25,376 nt of DNA from an uncultured Lachnospiraceae bacterium (GTDB lineage Bacteria > Bacillota > Clostridia > Lachnospirales > Lachnospiraceae), in assembly GCA_934434905.1 (NCBI GenBank), contig CAKSAI010000010.1, forward strand, positions 1 through 25,376, read 5' to 3'. Below, piece after piece: positions 8,332 through 15,544 of the stretch. The notes below the pieces were generated by a model. The model searched no databases and had not been told where the DNA came from. It saw nothing but the letters and a program-made list of their open reading frames with translations. Within the stretch, counting starts at the first letter, position 1; each line of letters begins with the position of its first letter. A program made the position numbers and the translations under genes.

Positions 8332-8358
8332 GGGGAATTCGAAAATATTTTTTCCTTT

Positions 8359-8385
8359 GCGAATGGGCGTGGGCTGAACTGTTAC
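8359..8385. repeat. Truncated right end of the structured palindromic element
   Basis: The 27 nt here match the last 26 nt of the 13881-14025 element with one extra g (gaatgggcg instead of gaatggcg), including the full terminal arm ggctgaactgttac. No left arm gtaacagttcagcc is present nearby, so this is a fragment or solo end. It sits between the transporter stop codon and the comEA promoter. Confidence 0.75.
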
Positions 8386-8395
8386 TTTCCGCTTA

Positions 8396-8827
8396 CTATT
8401 TCCACTGGTACAGGACGATTCCGCCGATGCAAATGAGAAGTCCCAGGAGCCTTCTCCACGCAAAGGCAGTCTTCTCCATACCGAACAAGCCGAACAGTTG
8501 AATGAGATAAGCCGCTGTCAACTGGGCGATAACAATAAGCATCACCGCCTTTGCAGGACCCAGGGCATCTATGCCCTTGATCACCGTATACGTGATGAAG
8601 GCCCCTATCACGCCTCCGAACAGCATGTATTTCGGCTCCATCGTAAGAATCCCGCCGAAGCTGGTGCGGTCACAGAAGAACCAGGCCACCAGGCATATAA
8701 CCAGGGCTGAAAACTGTACCCAGCTTGCGGAAACCCACAGGCTGGTGTTCTTCGTCACCTGCGTGTTAAACACTCCCTGCACCCCCATCAGCACACCTGA
8801 AAGCAGGGCAATAAAAATTCCGATCAT
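8396..8827 (-). CDS. YdcZ/DUF606-type DMT family small transporter
   Basis: This is a 143-residue, very hydrophobic protein with five probable transmembrane helices. The opening GIFIALLSGVLMGVQGVFNT and the ending RRLLGLLICIGGIVLYQW are typical of YdcZ (DUF606) half-size members of the drug/metabolite transporter superfamily. The substrate is unknown. AGGAGG lies 9 nt before the ATG. It follows argD by 55 nt in the same direction, so it may be read with the arginine genes, but no substrate link is implied by that alone. Half-size members may act as dimers; no second copy is adjacent. Confidence 0.82.
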   Translation of the reverse strand: MIGIFIALLSGVLMGVQGVFNTQVTKNTSLWVSASWVQFSALVICLVAWFFCDRTSFGGILTMEPKYMLFGGVIGAFITYTVIKGIDALGPAKAVMLIVIAQLTAAYLIQLFGLFGMEKTAFAWRRLLGLLICIGGIVLYQWK

Positions 8828-8882
8828 GGCAAACGCCTCCTATTATCTTTTCTAATAGGATTACCTGTGATCGGAACTTTAT

Positions 8883-10079
8883 TCATCTAAACAAATCAAG
8901 CGCCTTCCAAAGCTTCTCCATCAGCTCGTCCACATGCGCTTTCTCAATGATCAGCGGCGGCACAAAGCGCAGCACATCGCTGCCTGCGGTAATGATGATC
9001 AGTCCCTCTTCCTGGGCCGCCTTAACCACCTGGCCCACCGGAATCGTCAGCACCAGCCCCTGCATGAGTCCAAGGCCTCTTCTGGCCGTTACAAACGCAT
9101 ACTCTCCCACCAGCTTGTCCAACTGCCCGGCAAGATAAGTTCCTATCTCTTTCGCATGGGCCGGGATCTGTTCCCGGGCAAAGATCTCAAACACCTTATC
9201 CACCGCAGCTCCCACCAGCGGATTACCGCCGTAGGTGCTTCCGTGATCTCCCGGTGCCAGGGACTTTTCGGCCACCCGTTCCGTCAGGAAGAATGCTCCC
9301 ACCGGAACCCCGCAGCCGATCGCCTTGGCGCAGGTCATAATATCCGGCTTCACACCATAATGCTGCCAGGCGAACATCTCACCGGTCCGCCCCATGCCGC
9401 ACTGGATCTCGTCCAGGATCAGCAGTATATCGTGTTCTTCGCACAGCTTTTTCACACCTGCAAGGAATTCCGGATCAGCCGGATAGATTCCGCCCTCGCC
9501 CTGAACCGTTTCCATAAGGATCGCACAAGTCTTCCCGTTCACCTGCGCCTTCACCGATTCCAGATCGTTAAAGCGGGCGAAGCGTATCCCCGGAAGCAGC
9601 GGCTCAAAGGGCTCACGATAGTGGGCATTTCCGGTAACAGAGAGCGCTCCCAGACTTCTGCCGTGGAAGGAATGCTCCATAGCAATGATTTCATGATCCG
9701 CATGTCCATCCCGAACATACGCATACTTCTTCGCTGCCTTGATTGCTCCCTCGATGGCCTCTGTTCCGCTGTTGGTGAAAAACACCCGCTCCATCCCGGA
9801 AGCCTCCACTGCACGCGCAGCGGCCTTTGCCATGGGGATATTGTAAAACAGGTTGGATGTGTGAGTCAGCGTATCCACCTGATTCTTGATTGCTTCCGTA
9901 AGCTCCCGGTTTCCATACCCCAGAGCCTGCACTGCAATCCCGGCGGCAAAATCCAGATATTTTTTCCCGTTAGTATCGTAGAGATAGACACCCTCCCCGC
10001 GCTCCAGCACAATGGGATAACGGTTGTAGGTATGTACCAGATTCTGCTCTGTGGAATCAATATATTGGTTCTCCATCAT
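8883..10079 (-). CDS. argD: Acetylornithine aminotransferase (ArgD)
   Basis: This 398-residue class-III PLP aminotransferase converts N-acetylglutamate semialdehyde plus glutamate to N-acetylornithine plus 2-oxoglutarate, in the cytoplasm. Visible marks are YLYDTNGKKYLDFAAGIAV, FFTNSGTEAIEGAIKAAKKYA, HSFHGRSLGALSVTG, the PLP-binding LLILDEIQCGMGRTG, and the Schiff-base Lys in DIMTCAKAIGCGVPVGAF, then GDHGSTYGGNPL. Length is normal. Two ATGs lie side by side (10079 and 10076); the purine-rich GAGGAAG fits the second slightly better. It follows argB by 68 nt. Confidence 0.95.
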   Translation of the reverse strand: MMENQYIDSTEQNLVHTYNRYPIVLERGEGVYLYDTNGKKYLDFAAGIAVQALGYGNRELTEAIKNQVDTLTHTSNLFYNIPMAKAAARAVEASGMERVFFTNSGTEAIEGAIKAAKKYAYVRDGHADHEIIAMEHSFHGRSLGALSVTGNAHYREPFEPLLPGIRFARFNDLESVKAQVNGKTCAILMETVQGEGGIYPADPEFLAGVKKLCEEHDILLILDEIQCGMGRTGEMFAWQHYGVKPDIMTCAKAIGCGVPVGAFFLTERVAEKSLAPGDHGSTYGGNPLVGAAVDKVFEIFAREQIPAHAKEIGTYLAGQLDKLVGEYAFVTARRGLGLMQGLVLTIPVGQVVKAAQEEGLIIITAGSDVLRFVPPLIIEKAHVDELMEKLWKALDLFR

Positions 10080-10147
10080 TCTTCCTCTTTCCTCTTTTCT
10101 AAGCCTCCATGTCCACTAACACAGACACCACTATGAACAAAAGCAGT

Positions 10148-11053
10148 TTAACCCGCTTCCTTGCAAAACCGCTCTTCGCTGTCGCCCAGGATGGCTGTGC
10201 CGATTCCGCGATTGGTGAATATCTCCAGGAGCAGGCAGTGAGCGATCCGGCCGTCCAGGATATGCACCCTGGAAACGCCGTCCAAAATAGCTTCGATACA
10301 GTTGTTGAGCTTCGGCAGCATGCCGCCGCCGATATTGCCCGCCTCGATCAATTCCCTGGCATGGGAGACTGTCAGCTCTGAGATCAGCGAATCCGGGTCG
10401 GCGGGATCCTTATATACACCTTCGATATCGGTCAAGAATGCCAGCTTCTCCGCCTTCACCGCCTGGGCGATGGCGCAGGCTGCATCATCCGCATTGATAT
10501 TGTAGGTCTCATAGTCATCGCTCAGTCCGATGGGACAGATGATGGGAAGGAAATCCTTCTCCAACAGATCATATAGGATCTTTGGATTTACCTCCTTCAC
10601 TTCGCCCACGTAGCCGATATCCTGACCACCGGAATACTTTTTGTCTACTTTCAGAAGACCGCCGTCCTTGCCGCTGATTCCGATGGCGTTTACGCCCAGC
10701 TCCTGAACCATCTGCACCAACGACTTGTTCACCCGGTTTAAGACCATCTCCGCGATCTCCATGGTGTCCGCGTCGGTTTTCCGAAGACCGTTCACGAATT
10801 CCGGTACCTTGCCGCTCTTCTCCACCCATTTGCTGATCTCCTTGCCGCCGCCATGGACAATGATCGGTTTGAAACCAACAAGCTTCAACAGCGTCACGTC
10901 CTGGATCACATGCTTCTTCAGTTCCTCGTCCACCATGGCACTCCCGCCGTACTTCACCACAATGATCTTGCGGTTGAATCTCTGGATATAAGGAAGTGCT
11001 TCGATCAGCACCTCCGCTTTCTGCATGACTTCATCCATATGTTCCTCTCTCAC
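10148..11053 (-). CDS. argB: Acetylglutamate kinase (ArgB)
   Basis: This 301-residue amino-acid kinase phosphorylates N-acetylglutamate, the second step of arginine synthesis. Visible motifs are IIVVKYGGSAM, the glycine-rich IIVHGGGKEISKW, YNINADDAACAIAQAVKAEKLAFLTDIEGVY and the C-terminal GGGMLPKLNNCIEAI. The start is ambiguous. A GTG at 11053 has AAGGAGG 8 nt upstream, the strongest site here. An in-frame ATG at 11038 has GAGAGG 5 nt upstream and would give a 296-residue protein. I report the GTG on RBS strength. It lies between argJ and argD in the biosynthetic operon. Confidence 0.95.
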   Translation of the reverse strand: MREEHMDEVMQKAEVLIEALPYIQRFNRKIIVVKYGGSAMVDEELKKHVIQDVTLLKLVGFKPIIVHGGGKEISKWVEKSGKVPEFVNGLRKTDADTMEIAEMVLNRVNKSLVQMVQELGVNAIGISGKDGGLLKVDKKYSGGQDIGYVGEVKEVNPKILYDLLEKDFLPIICPIGLSDDYETYNINADDAACAIAQAVKAEKLAFLTDIEGVYKDPADPDSLISELTVSHARELIEAGNIGGGMLPKLNNCIEAILDGVSRVHILDGRIAHCLLLEIFTNRGIGTAILGDSEERFCKEAG

Positions 11054-11113
11054 TGTTTTATCCTCCTTAAAATATCAATCTGTATTCGTATATCGCAGAC
11101 TTTTATAGTAACA

Positions 11114-12337
11114 TCAGGAGCGGTAGTCTGCATTGATCTTCACATAGTCATAGGTCAGATCGCAGCCCCAGGCCGTTGCCTCAGCTTCCCCCATCTTCAT
11201 ATCCACCAGCACCGTAACCTCCGGATCCGAGAGGATCTTCGTGGCCTCTTCCTCGCTGTAGTCCGTGGCTATCCCATCCTTATAGATCTGGATCTGACCG
11301 GATCTGCTCCGGAAGAACAACTCGATCTTCTCCGGGTCAAACTGCGCCCCGGAATACCCAAGCGCACAGAGGATCCTTCCCCAGTTCGCGTCGTGTCCGT
11401 AGATGGCCGCCTTGGTCAGGGAGGAGCAGATCACTGACTTCGCCAGTATTTTGGCGTTCTCTTTGGTATCCGCATGGATCACCTTCGTCTCAAACAGCGC
11501 AGTTGCGCCCTCGCCGTCCCCCGCCATCTTCTTTGCAAGTGTCTCATTCACATAATGAAGCGCCTCACAGAAGGTCTGATAATCCTGGTTTTTCTCCGTG
11601 ATAACAGCATTGCCGGCCATCCCATTGGCCAGGATCAGCAGTGTATCGTTGGTGGAGGTGTCGCCATCCACGGAGATCATGTTGAAGGTATCCTTCACAT
11701 CCTCCCGGAGCGCCTCCACCAGAAGTTCCTTGGAGATGGCAATGTCCGTGGTAAGGAAGCCCAGCATGGTACACATATTGGGGTGGATCATGCCGGAGCC
11801 CTTGCACATGCCGCCCAGCGTCACCGTCTTCCCGCCAATGGAAAATGTCACTGCTGCTTCCTTCTCTCTGGTGTCTGTAGTCATGATGGCCTTGGCCGCC
11901 TCATGGCCGCTTTCAAGACTGCCGGAAAGTGCGGGAGCCATAGCCTCCATCCCTGCATTCAGCCGCTCCATCGGTAGCTGCATGCCGATGACGCCGGTGG
12001 ATGCCACCAGTACCCGGCTCGCCGGTATCTGCAAAAGTGCTTCCACCTTCTCTGCAGTCTCGCTGCAATACTTCATTCCCTCCGCCCCGGTACAGGCGTT
12101 GGCGATTCCTGCATTGACTACGATGGCCTGGGCGCAGGTTTCTTCCTCCACCACCTTCCGGTCCCACTGCACCGGGGCTGCCTTCACCACATTGCTGGTA
12201 AAGGTTCCCGCTGACACGGCAGGGACCTCGCTTACGATCATTGCCATGTCCTTACGATTCTGATATTTGATCCCGGCAGCCGTTGATGCCGCCTTATAGC
12301 CCTTTGCGGCAGTGACGCCGCCCTTGATGATTTCCAT
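11114..12337 (-). CDS. argJ: Glutamate N-acetyltransferase/ornithine acetyltransferase (ArgJ)
   Basis: This 407-residue ArgJ recycles the acetyl group from N-acetylornithine to glutamate; bifunctional forms also make N-acetylglutamate from acetyl-CoA. The autoprocessing site is visible as GMCKGSGMIHPNMCTMLGF, with nucleophile Thr190, here preceded by Cys rather than the frequent Ala. Other marks are VVNAGIANACTG, VASTGVIGMQLPM, SVDGDTSTNDT, GDGEGATALFE and the C-terminal GCDLTYDYVKINADYRS. I use the ATG at 12337, which has a purine-rich GAGAGGAAGAG upstream, because the protein family begins at this point; a longer frame extends to 12382. Upstream lies a decayed acetyltransferase, so ArgJ may be the only source of N-acetylglutamate here. 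Confidence 0.95.
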   Translation of the reverse strand: MEIIKGGVTAAKGYKAASTAAGIKYQNRKDMAMIVSEVPAVSAGTFTSNVVKAAPVQWDRKVVEEETCAQAIVVNAGIANACTGAEGMKYCSETAEKVEALLQIPASRVLVASTGVIGMQLPMERLNAGMEAMAPALSGSLESGHEAAKAIMTTDTREKEAAVTFSIGGKTVTLGGMCKGSGMIHPNMCTMLGFLTTDIAISKELLVEALREDVKDTFNMISVDGDTSTNDTLLILANGMAGNAVITEKNQDYQTFCEALHYVNETLAKKMAGDGEGATALFETKVIHADTKENAKILAKSVICSSLTKAAIYGHDANWGRILCALGYSGAQFDPEKIELFFRSRSGQIQIYKDGIATDYSEEEATKILSDPEVTVLVDMKMGEAEATAWGCDLTYDYVKINADYRS

Positions 12338-12428
12338 ATGTATTCTCTTCCTCTCTCTTCCTCTTCTTCGTCCGGGAAACATTTTTCATCCCGCTGTGAG
12401 CTTCATTTCCATAAGGGTGCTTCTTCAC

Positions 12429-12662
12429 TTACTGAAATGTTGTGATATTTTCCTCATTCAGTACAAGATCATAATAATTCAGATCCCTGCGAAATGTCCA
12501 GCCCATACTCTGCCAGAAGCGATTTCCAATCCCGTGCTTGCGTTATTCCTCCTTCACGCACACATGGTAGAAGCAGCCTGTGCAGCCATCATGACCGCAC
12601 AGGATAGCCCCGACGATCTCGCCCTGATTCTCCGCCATCTGAATTTTCTCTCTGTTCTCCAT
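12429..12662 (-). pseudogene. Decayed GNAT N-acetyltransferase between argC and argJ
   Basis: On the minus strand an ATG at 12662, preceded by an AGGAAAGAGGAAG ribosome site, opens 39 codons including GEIVGAILCGHDG and FYHVCVKEE, the beta4/motif A region of GNAT acetyltransferases. A TAA follows at 12543-12545. The same frame then continues RKHGIG, the acetyl-CoA pyrophosphate loop region. It jumps directly to RFWQSMGWTFRRDLNYYDL, the C-terminal GNAT segment, and stops at 12429. Intact GNATs have roughly 30 residues between these two parts and about 50 more at the N terminus. This is therefore a remnant with N-terminal loss, an internal in-frame deletion and a nonsense codon. Its place inside the arg operon suggests a former ArgA-like or arginine-linked acetyltransferase. 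Confidence 0.8.
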
Positions 12663-12738
12663 TGCTTCCTCTTTCCTGCTATCTACACACATCCATGCTG
12701 TCCGTATGCTTACCATTCCCGGTATCTACAGTTTTCTC

Positions 12739-13779
12739 CTACGGGAACATCGGGACAAGGTCAAGCCCCATGTCCTCCGGCAGACCGAACATCAGATTCA
12801 TATTCTGAACTGCCTGGCCTGCTGCTCCCTTCACCAGATTGTCCATGGCTCCCATCATGACAGCACGCCCGGTACGCGCATCGTAGACCACATTCACATC
12901 CACGTAATTGCTGCCTTCCACCCATTTCGTCTGTGGGCAGACGCCCGGATCCAGAAAACGGATGAATTTCTCATTCTGATAAGCCTCCTCATAAGCCTGA
13001 CGAAGCTGCTCCCCGGTAACGCCTTCCTTCACATTGGCATAAGCTGTGATCAGGATGCCGCGGTTCATGGGAACCAGATGTGGGGTGAAGTTCAACGTGA
13101 CCTTCTCTCCCGCAGCCAACCCCAACTGTTCCTCGATCTCCGGCGTATGACGGTGGCTTGCCACGCCGTAGGCCTTGATGTTCTCATTGACCTCACAGTA
13201 GAGATTGTCCACCTTGGCACCCCGCCCGGCCCCGGAGGTCCCCGATTTAGCATCAATGATCAGCGTCTTTGTATCGATGTACCCTTTTTTTACCAATGGA
13301 TAGATGCTGAAAAAAGAACAGGTTGGATAGCAGCCCGGATTCGCCACCAGTCTGGCCTTCCCTATATCCTCCCGGTTGATCTCGCACAGGCCATACACCG
13401 CTTCCTTAATAAATTGCGGACTCTTATGCTTTATGTTATACCACTTTTCATAGACGGATACGTCCTTGATACGATAATCCGCGCTGAGATCCACGACCTT
13501 GGCCCGGCTTAAAATGTCCTCGGTCAGCACCCCTGCCAGATACCCCTGGGGCGTGGCAGTGAAGATCACATCCACCTGATCCGCCAACGCTTCTATATTA
13601 TCATCCAGGCAGGCGTCCTCCACCAGCTGAAACATGTTCTGATATACAGAAGCATATTTCTGATCGATATAGCTTCTGGAGCCGTACCACTTGATCTCGA
13701 CCTCCTTATGGCCCAATAAAATGCGGACCAGCTCGCCGCCTGCATATCCGGTGGCTCCGATGATTCCTGCTCTTATCAT
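12739..13779 (-). CDS. argC: N-acetyl-gamma-glutamyl-phosphate reductase (ArgC)
   Basis: This 346-residue enzyme reduces N-acetylglutamyl phosphate to the semialdehyde with NADPH. The N-terminal nucleotide-binding fold starts IRAGIIGATGYAGGELVRIL. The catalytic Cys150 is in VANPGCYPTC. Other marks are TATPQGY, VDLSADYRI, DAKSGTSGAGRG, a HRHTPEIEEQL segment and the C-terminal KGAAGQAVQNMNLMFG. The ATG at 13779 is chosen because the family begins at the glycine-rich strand; upstream in-frame codons to 13833 would add 18 non-family residues. It is the first gene of the minus-strand arg operon, with its promoter at 13835-13863. Confidence 0.95.
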   Translation of the reverse strand: MIRAGIIGATGYAGGELVRILLGHKEVEIKWYGSRSYIDQKYASVYQNMFQLVEDACLDDNIEALADQVDVIFTATPQGYLAGVLTEDILSRAKVVDLSADYRIKDVSVYEKWYNIKHKSPQFIKEAVYGLCEINREDIGKARLVANPGCYPTCSFFSIYPLVKKGYIDTKTLIIDAKSGTSGAGRGAKVDNLYCEVNENIKAYGVASHRHTPEIEEQLGLAAGEKVTLNFTPHLVPMNRGILITAYANVKEGVTGEQLRQAYEEAYQNEKFIRFLDPGVCPQTKWVEGSNYVDVNVVYDARTGRAVMMGAMDNLVKGAAGQAVQNMNLMFGLPEDMGLDLVPMFP

Positions 13780-13828
13780 AATATCACTCTCTTTTCTTCC
13801 TGCATATTTTTGGTTCTTCTTGTTCATG

Positions 13829-13863
13829 TGCATAATTATACATTCGCTTCTCTATTTATGCAA
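13829..13863 (-). promoter_or_regulatory. argC operon promoter with ArgR-box-like operator
   Basis: On the minus strand TTGCAT (13858-13863), a 17-bp spacer and TATAAT (13835-13840) form a strong promoter. The sequence TGTATAATTATGCA (13829-13842) covers the -10. It matches the ARG-box core TGAAT-N4-ATTCA at all but one position per half-site, with the correct 4-bp spacer. Repression by an ArgR/AhrC protein is an inference from this match and the downstream genes. Confidence 0.65.
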
Positions 13864-13880
13864 GTTTTTTTTTATAATTT

Positions 13881-14025
13881 GTAACAGTTCAGCCATCGCG
13901 TATATTACGGGCAAATCATGCTCGCATGAATGAGCACGCAATATACGTGATGAGGTGAGCGCCATTTTATGAGCAAAAGAAACTGCGAAGCAGTGGAAAG
14001 CGAATGGCGTGGGCTGAACTGTTAC
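13881..14025. repeat. 145-nt multi-stem palindromic element (MITE- or structured-RNA-like)
   Basis: The ends are a perfect 14-bp inverted repeat, gtaacagttcagcc (13881-13894) and ggctgaactgttac (14012-14025). Inside are two independent arms. Arm 1 pairs 13895-13906 with 13940-13951 (12 bp, one G-T) and carries an apical tgctc/gagca stem (13919-13923 with 13932-13936). Arm 2 pairs cgccatt (13960-13966) with aatggcg (14003-14009) and carries an actgc-gaa-gcagt hairpin (13982-13994). No open frame of substance lies within it. It is located between the argC and argG promoters, outside both predicted transcripts. A fragment recurs at 8359-8385, so it is dispersed. Confidence 0.8.
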
Positions 14026-14099
14026 ATATTTATATATATGCAAAGCCAACGCCCATATCGTTGATTTGCACATAAAGTTGTATTTTTATAATTTAATAA

Positions 14100-14148
14100 T
14101 GTATATTTTTACACTTGTTTTTTCTTTCCGTATGCTGTATAGTATTCA
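14100..14148 (+). promoter_or_regulatory. argG promoter with possible ArgR sites
   Basis: TTGTTT (14115-14120), a 17-bp spacer and TATAGT (14138-14143) form a plausible promoter about 25-30 nt before the argG ATG. TGTATAGTATTCA (14136-14148) overlaps the -10 and resembles an ARG box but with a 3-bp gap. TGTATATTTTTACA (14100-14113), just upstream of the -35, is a weaker match with the normal spacing. The pair could be a double operator. Confidence 0.45.
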
Positions 14149-14174
14149 TAACAAAACGAACGGAGGAATGATCC

Positions 14175-15401
14175 ATGAAGGAAAAAGTAATACTTGCATA
14201 TTCCGGCGGGCTTGATACTACCGCCATTATCCCCTGGCAGAAGGAGACATTTGATTATGAAGTAATCTGCTGCTGTATCGACTGCGGACAGGGCGAAGAA
14301 CTGGATGGACTGGAAGCACGTGCGAAGCTGTCCGGCGCCAGCAAATTGTATATTGAAGATGTGACGGACGATTTCTGCGACAATTATATCGTCCCCTGTG
14401 TTCAGGCAAACGCCGTCTATGAAAACAAATATCTTCTCGGCACTTCCATGGCCCGCCCGGTCATTGCCAAGAAGCTGGTTGAGATTGCCCGTAAGGAAGG
14501 CGCCAGTGCCATCTGTCACGGTGCCACCGGCAAAGGAAACGACCAGATCCGCTTTGAGCTTGGTATTAAGGCTCTGGCTCCGGATCTTAAGATCATCGCT
14601 CCCTGGCGTATGACAGACGTCTGGACCATGCAGTCCCGTGAAGATGAAATTGCCTATTGTAAGCAGCACGGCATTGATCTGCCCTTCTCTGCAGATTCCA
14701 GCTACAGCCGTGACCGTAACCTGTGGCACATCAGCCACGAGGGTCTGGAGCTGGAGGACCCGGCCAATGAGCCCAACTATGACCATCTGCTGGTACTGGG
14801 TGTTACACCGGAAAAAGCTCCGGACGAAGCCGAATACGTTACCATGACCTTTGAGGCCGGTATACCAAAATCCGTAAACGGCAAGGAAATGAAGGTTTCC
14901 GATATTATACGCACGCTCAATGCGCTGGGCGGAAAGCACGGCATCGGCATTGTGGATATCGTGGAGAACCGTGTGGTCGGCATGAAGTCCAGGGGTGTCT
15001 ATGAGACTCCCGGCGGAACGATCCTGATGGAGGCACATCAGCAGTTGGAAGAGCTGGTACTCGACCGTGCCACCATGGAGGTAAAGAAGGACATGGGCAA
15101 CAAGCTGGCTCAGATCGTATATGAAGGCAAGTGGTTCACACCGCTGTGCGATGCTGTCTGCGCCTTTGTGAAATCCACCCAGCAATACGTAACAGGCGAG
15201 GTGAAGTTCAAGCTGTACAAGGGCAATATCATCAAGGCCGGAACCACTTCCCCCTACTCTCTCTACAGTGAATCTCTGGCAAGCTTCACCACCGGTGAAC
15301 TGTATGACCATCACGATGCCAGCGGCTTCATCACGCTGTTTGGATTACCGCTGAAGGTGCGGGCTATGAAGATGGCTGAGGTAGAGAAAAATTCGAAATA
15401 G
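14175..15401 (+). CDS. argG: Argininosuccinate synthase (ArgG)
   Basis: This 408-residue enzyme ligates citrulline and aspartate using ATP to form argininosuccinate. The N-terminal PP-loop AYSGGLDTT (8-16), ATGKGNDQIRFELG (ATP and aspartate binding), SREDEIAYCKQHGI, SYSRDRNLWHISHEGLELEDP and the C-terminal SLYSESLASFTTGELYDHHDASGFI are all family marks, and the length is normal. The start is set by GGAGG 8 nt upstream. It is divergent from argC-J-B-D and is a single-gene unit ended by the hairpin at 15470-15512. argH and argF are absent from the window. Confidence 0.97.
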   Translation: MKEKVILAYSGGLDTTAIIPWQKETFDYEVICCCIDCGQGEELDGLEARAKLSGASKLYIEDVTDDFCDNYIVPCVQANAVYENKYLLGTSMARPVIAKKLVEIARKEGASAICHGATGKGNDQIRFELGIKALAPDLKIIAPWRMTDVWTMQSREDEIAYCKQHGIDLPFSADSSYSRDRNLWHISHEGLELEDPANEPNYDHLLVLGVTPEKAPDEAEYVTMTFEAGIPKSVNGKEMKVSDIIRTLNALGGKHGIGIVDIVENRVVGMKSRGVYETPGGTILMEAHQQLEELVLDRATMEVKKDMGNKLAQIVYEGKWFTPLCDAVCAFVKSTQQYVTGEVKFKLYKGNIIKAGTTSPYSLYSESLASFTTGELYDHHDASGFITLFGLPLKVRAMKMAEVEKNSK

Positions 15402-15469
15402 AAAAAATTAAAAGAATGTGAGGGCTTGTACCTGCCGAAAATATGTGCCGCCAGGCGCACCCCCACCGC

Positions 15470-15516
15470 AAACCGCCGCCCCATTTCTGATTGTGAAATG
15501 GAGCGGCGGTTTCTGT
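15470..15516 (+). terminator. Rho-independent terminator of argG
   Basis: A long hairpin pairs aaaccgccgc (15470-15479) with gcggcggttt (15503-15512), with an inner ccatttc/gaaatgg extension, followed by ctgttt. It lies 69 nt after the argG stop and also separates argG from the convergent gene ending at 15545. Confidence 0.8.
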
Positions 15517-15544
15517 TTCGAATATCACACTTTCCTGCTTTAAA

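Noticed and set aside
8311..8340. Hairpin ggaattcc/ggaattc as a terminator of the transporter gene
   Set aside because: On the minus strand it is not followed by a T-run, and it spans the predicted comEA promoter. It is better treated as a possible operator.
8934..10136. 400-codon open frame antisense to argD
   Set aside because: argD is unmistakable on the other strand, and the antisense translation has no domain pattern. Long antisense frames are common opposite GC-rich codons.
12312..12860. 182-codon plus-strand frame over the argC-argJ gap
   Set aside because: It has no RBS or domain. The minus strand of the same DNA shows a clear acetyltransferase remnant that explains the conservation.
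13852..14073. 73-codon minus-strand frame across the palindromic element
   Set aside because: It has no RBS, its sequence is dictated by the inverted repeats, and it crosses the argC promoter. It is not a credible gene.
14109..15314. 401-codon open frame antisense to argG
   Set aside because: argG has full family motifs and an RBS. The reverse frame is a shadow with no recognisable domain.
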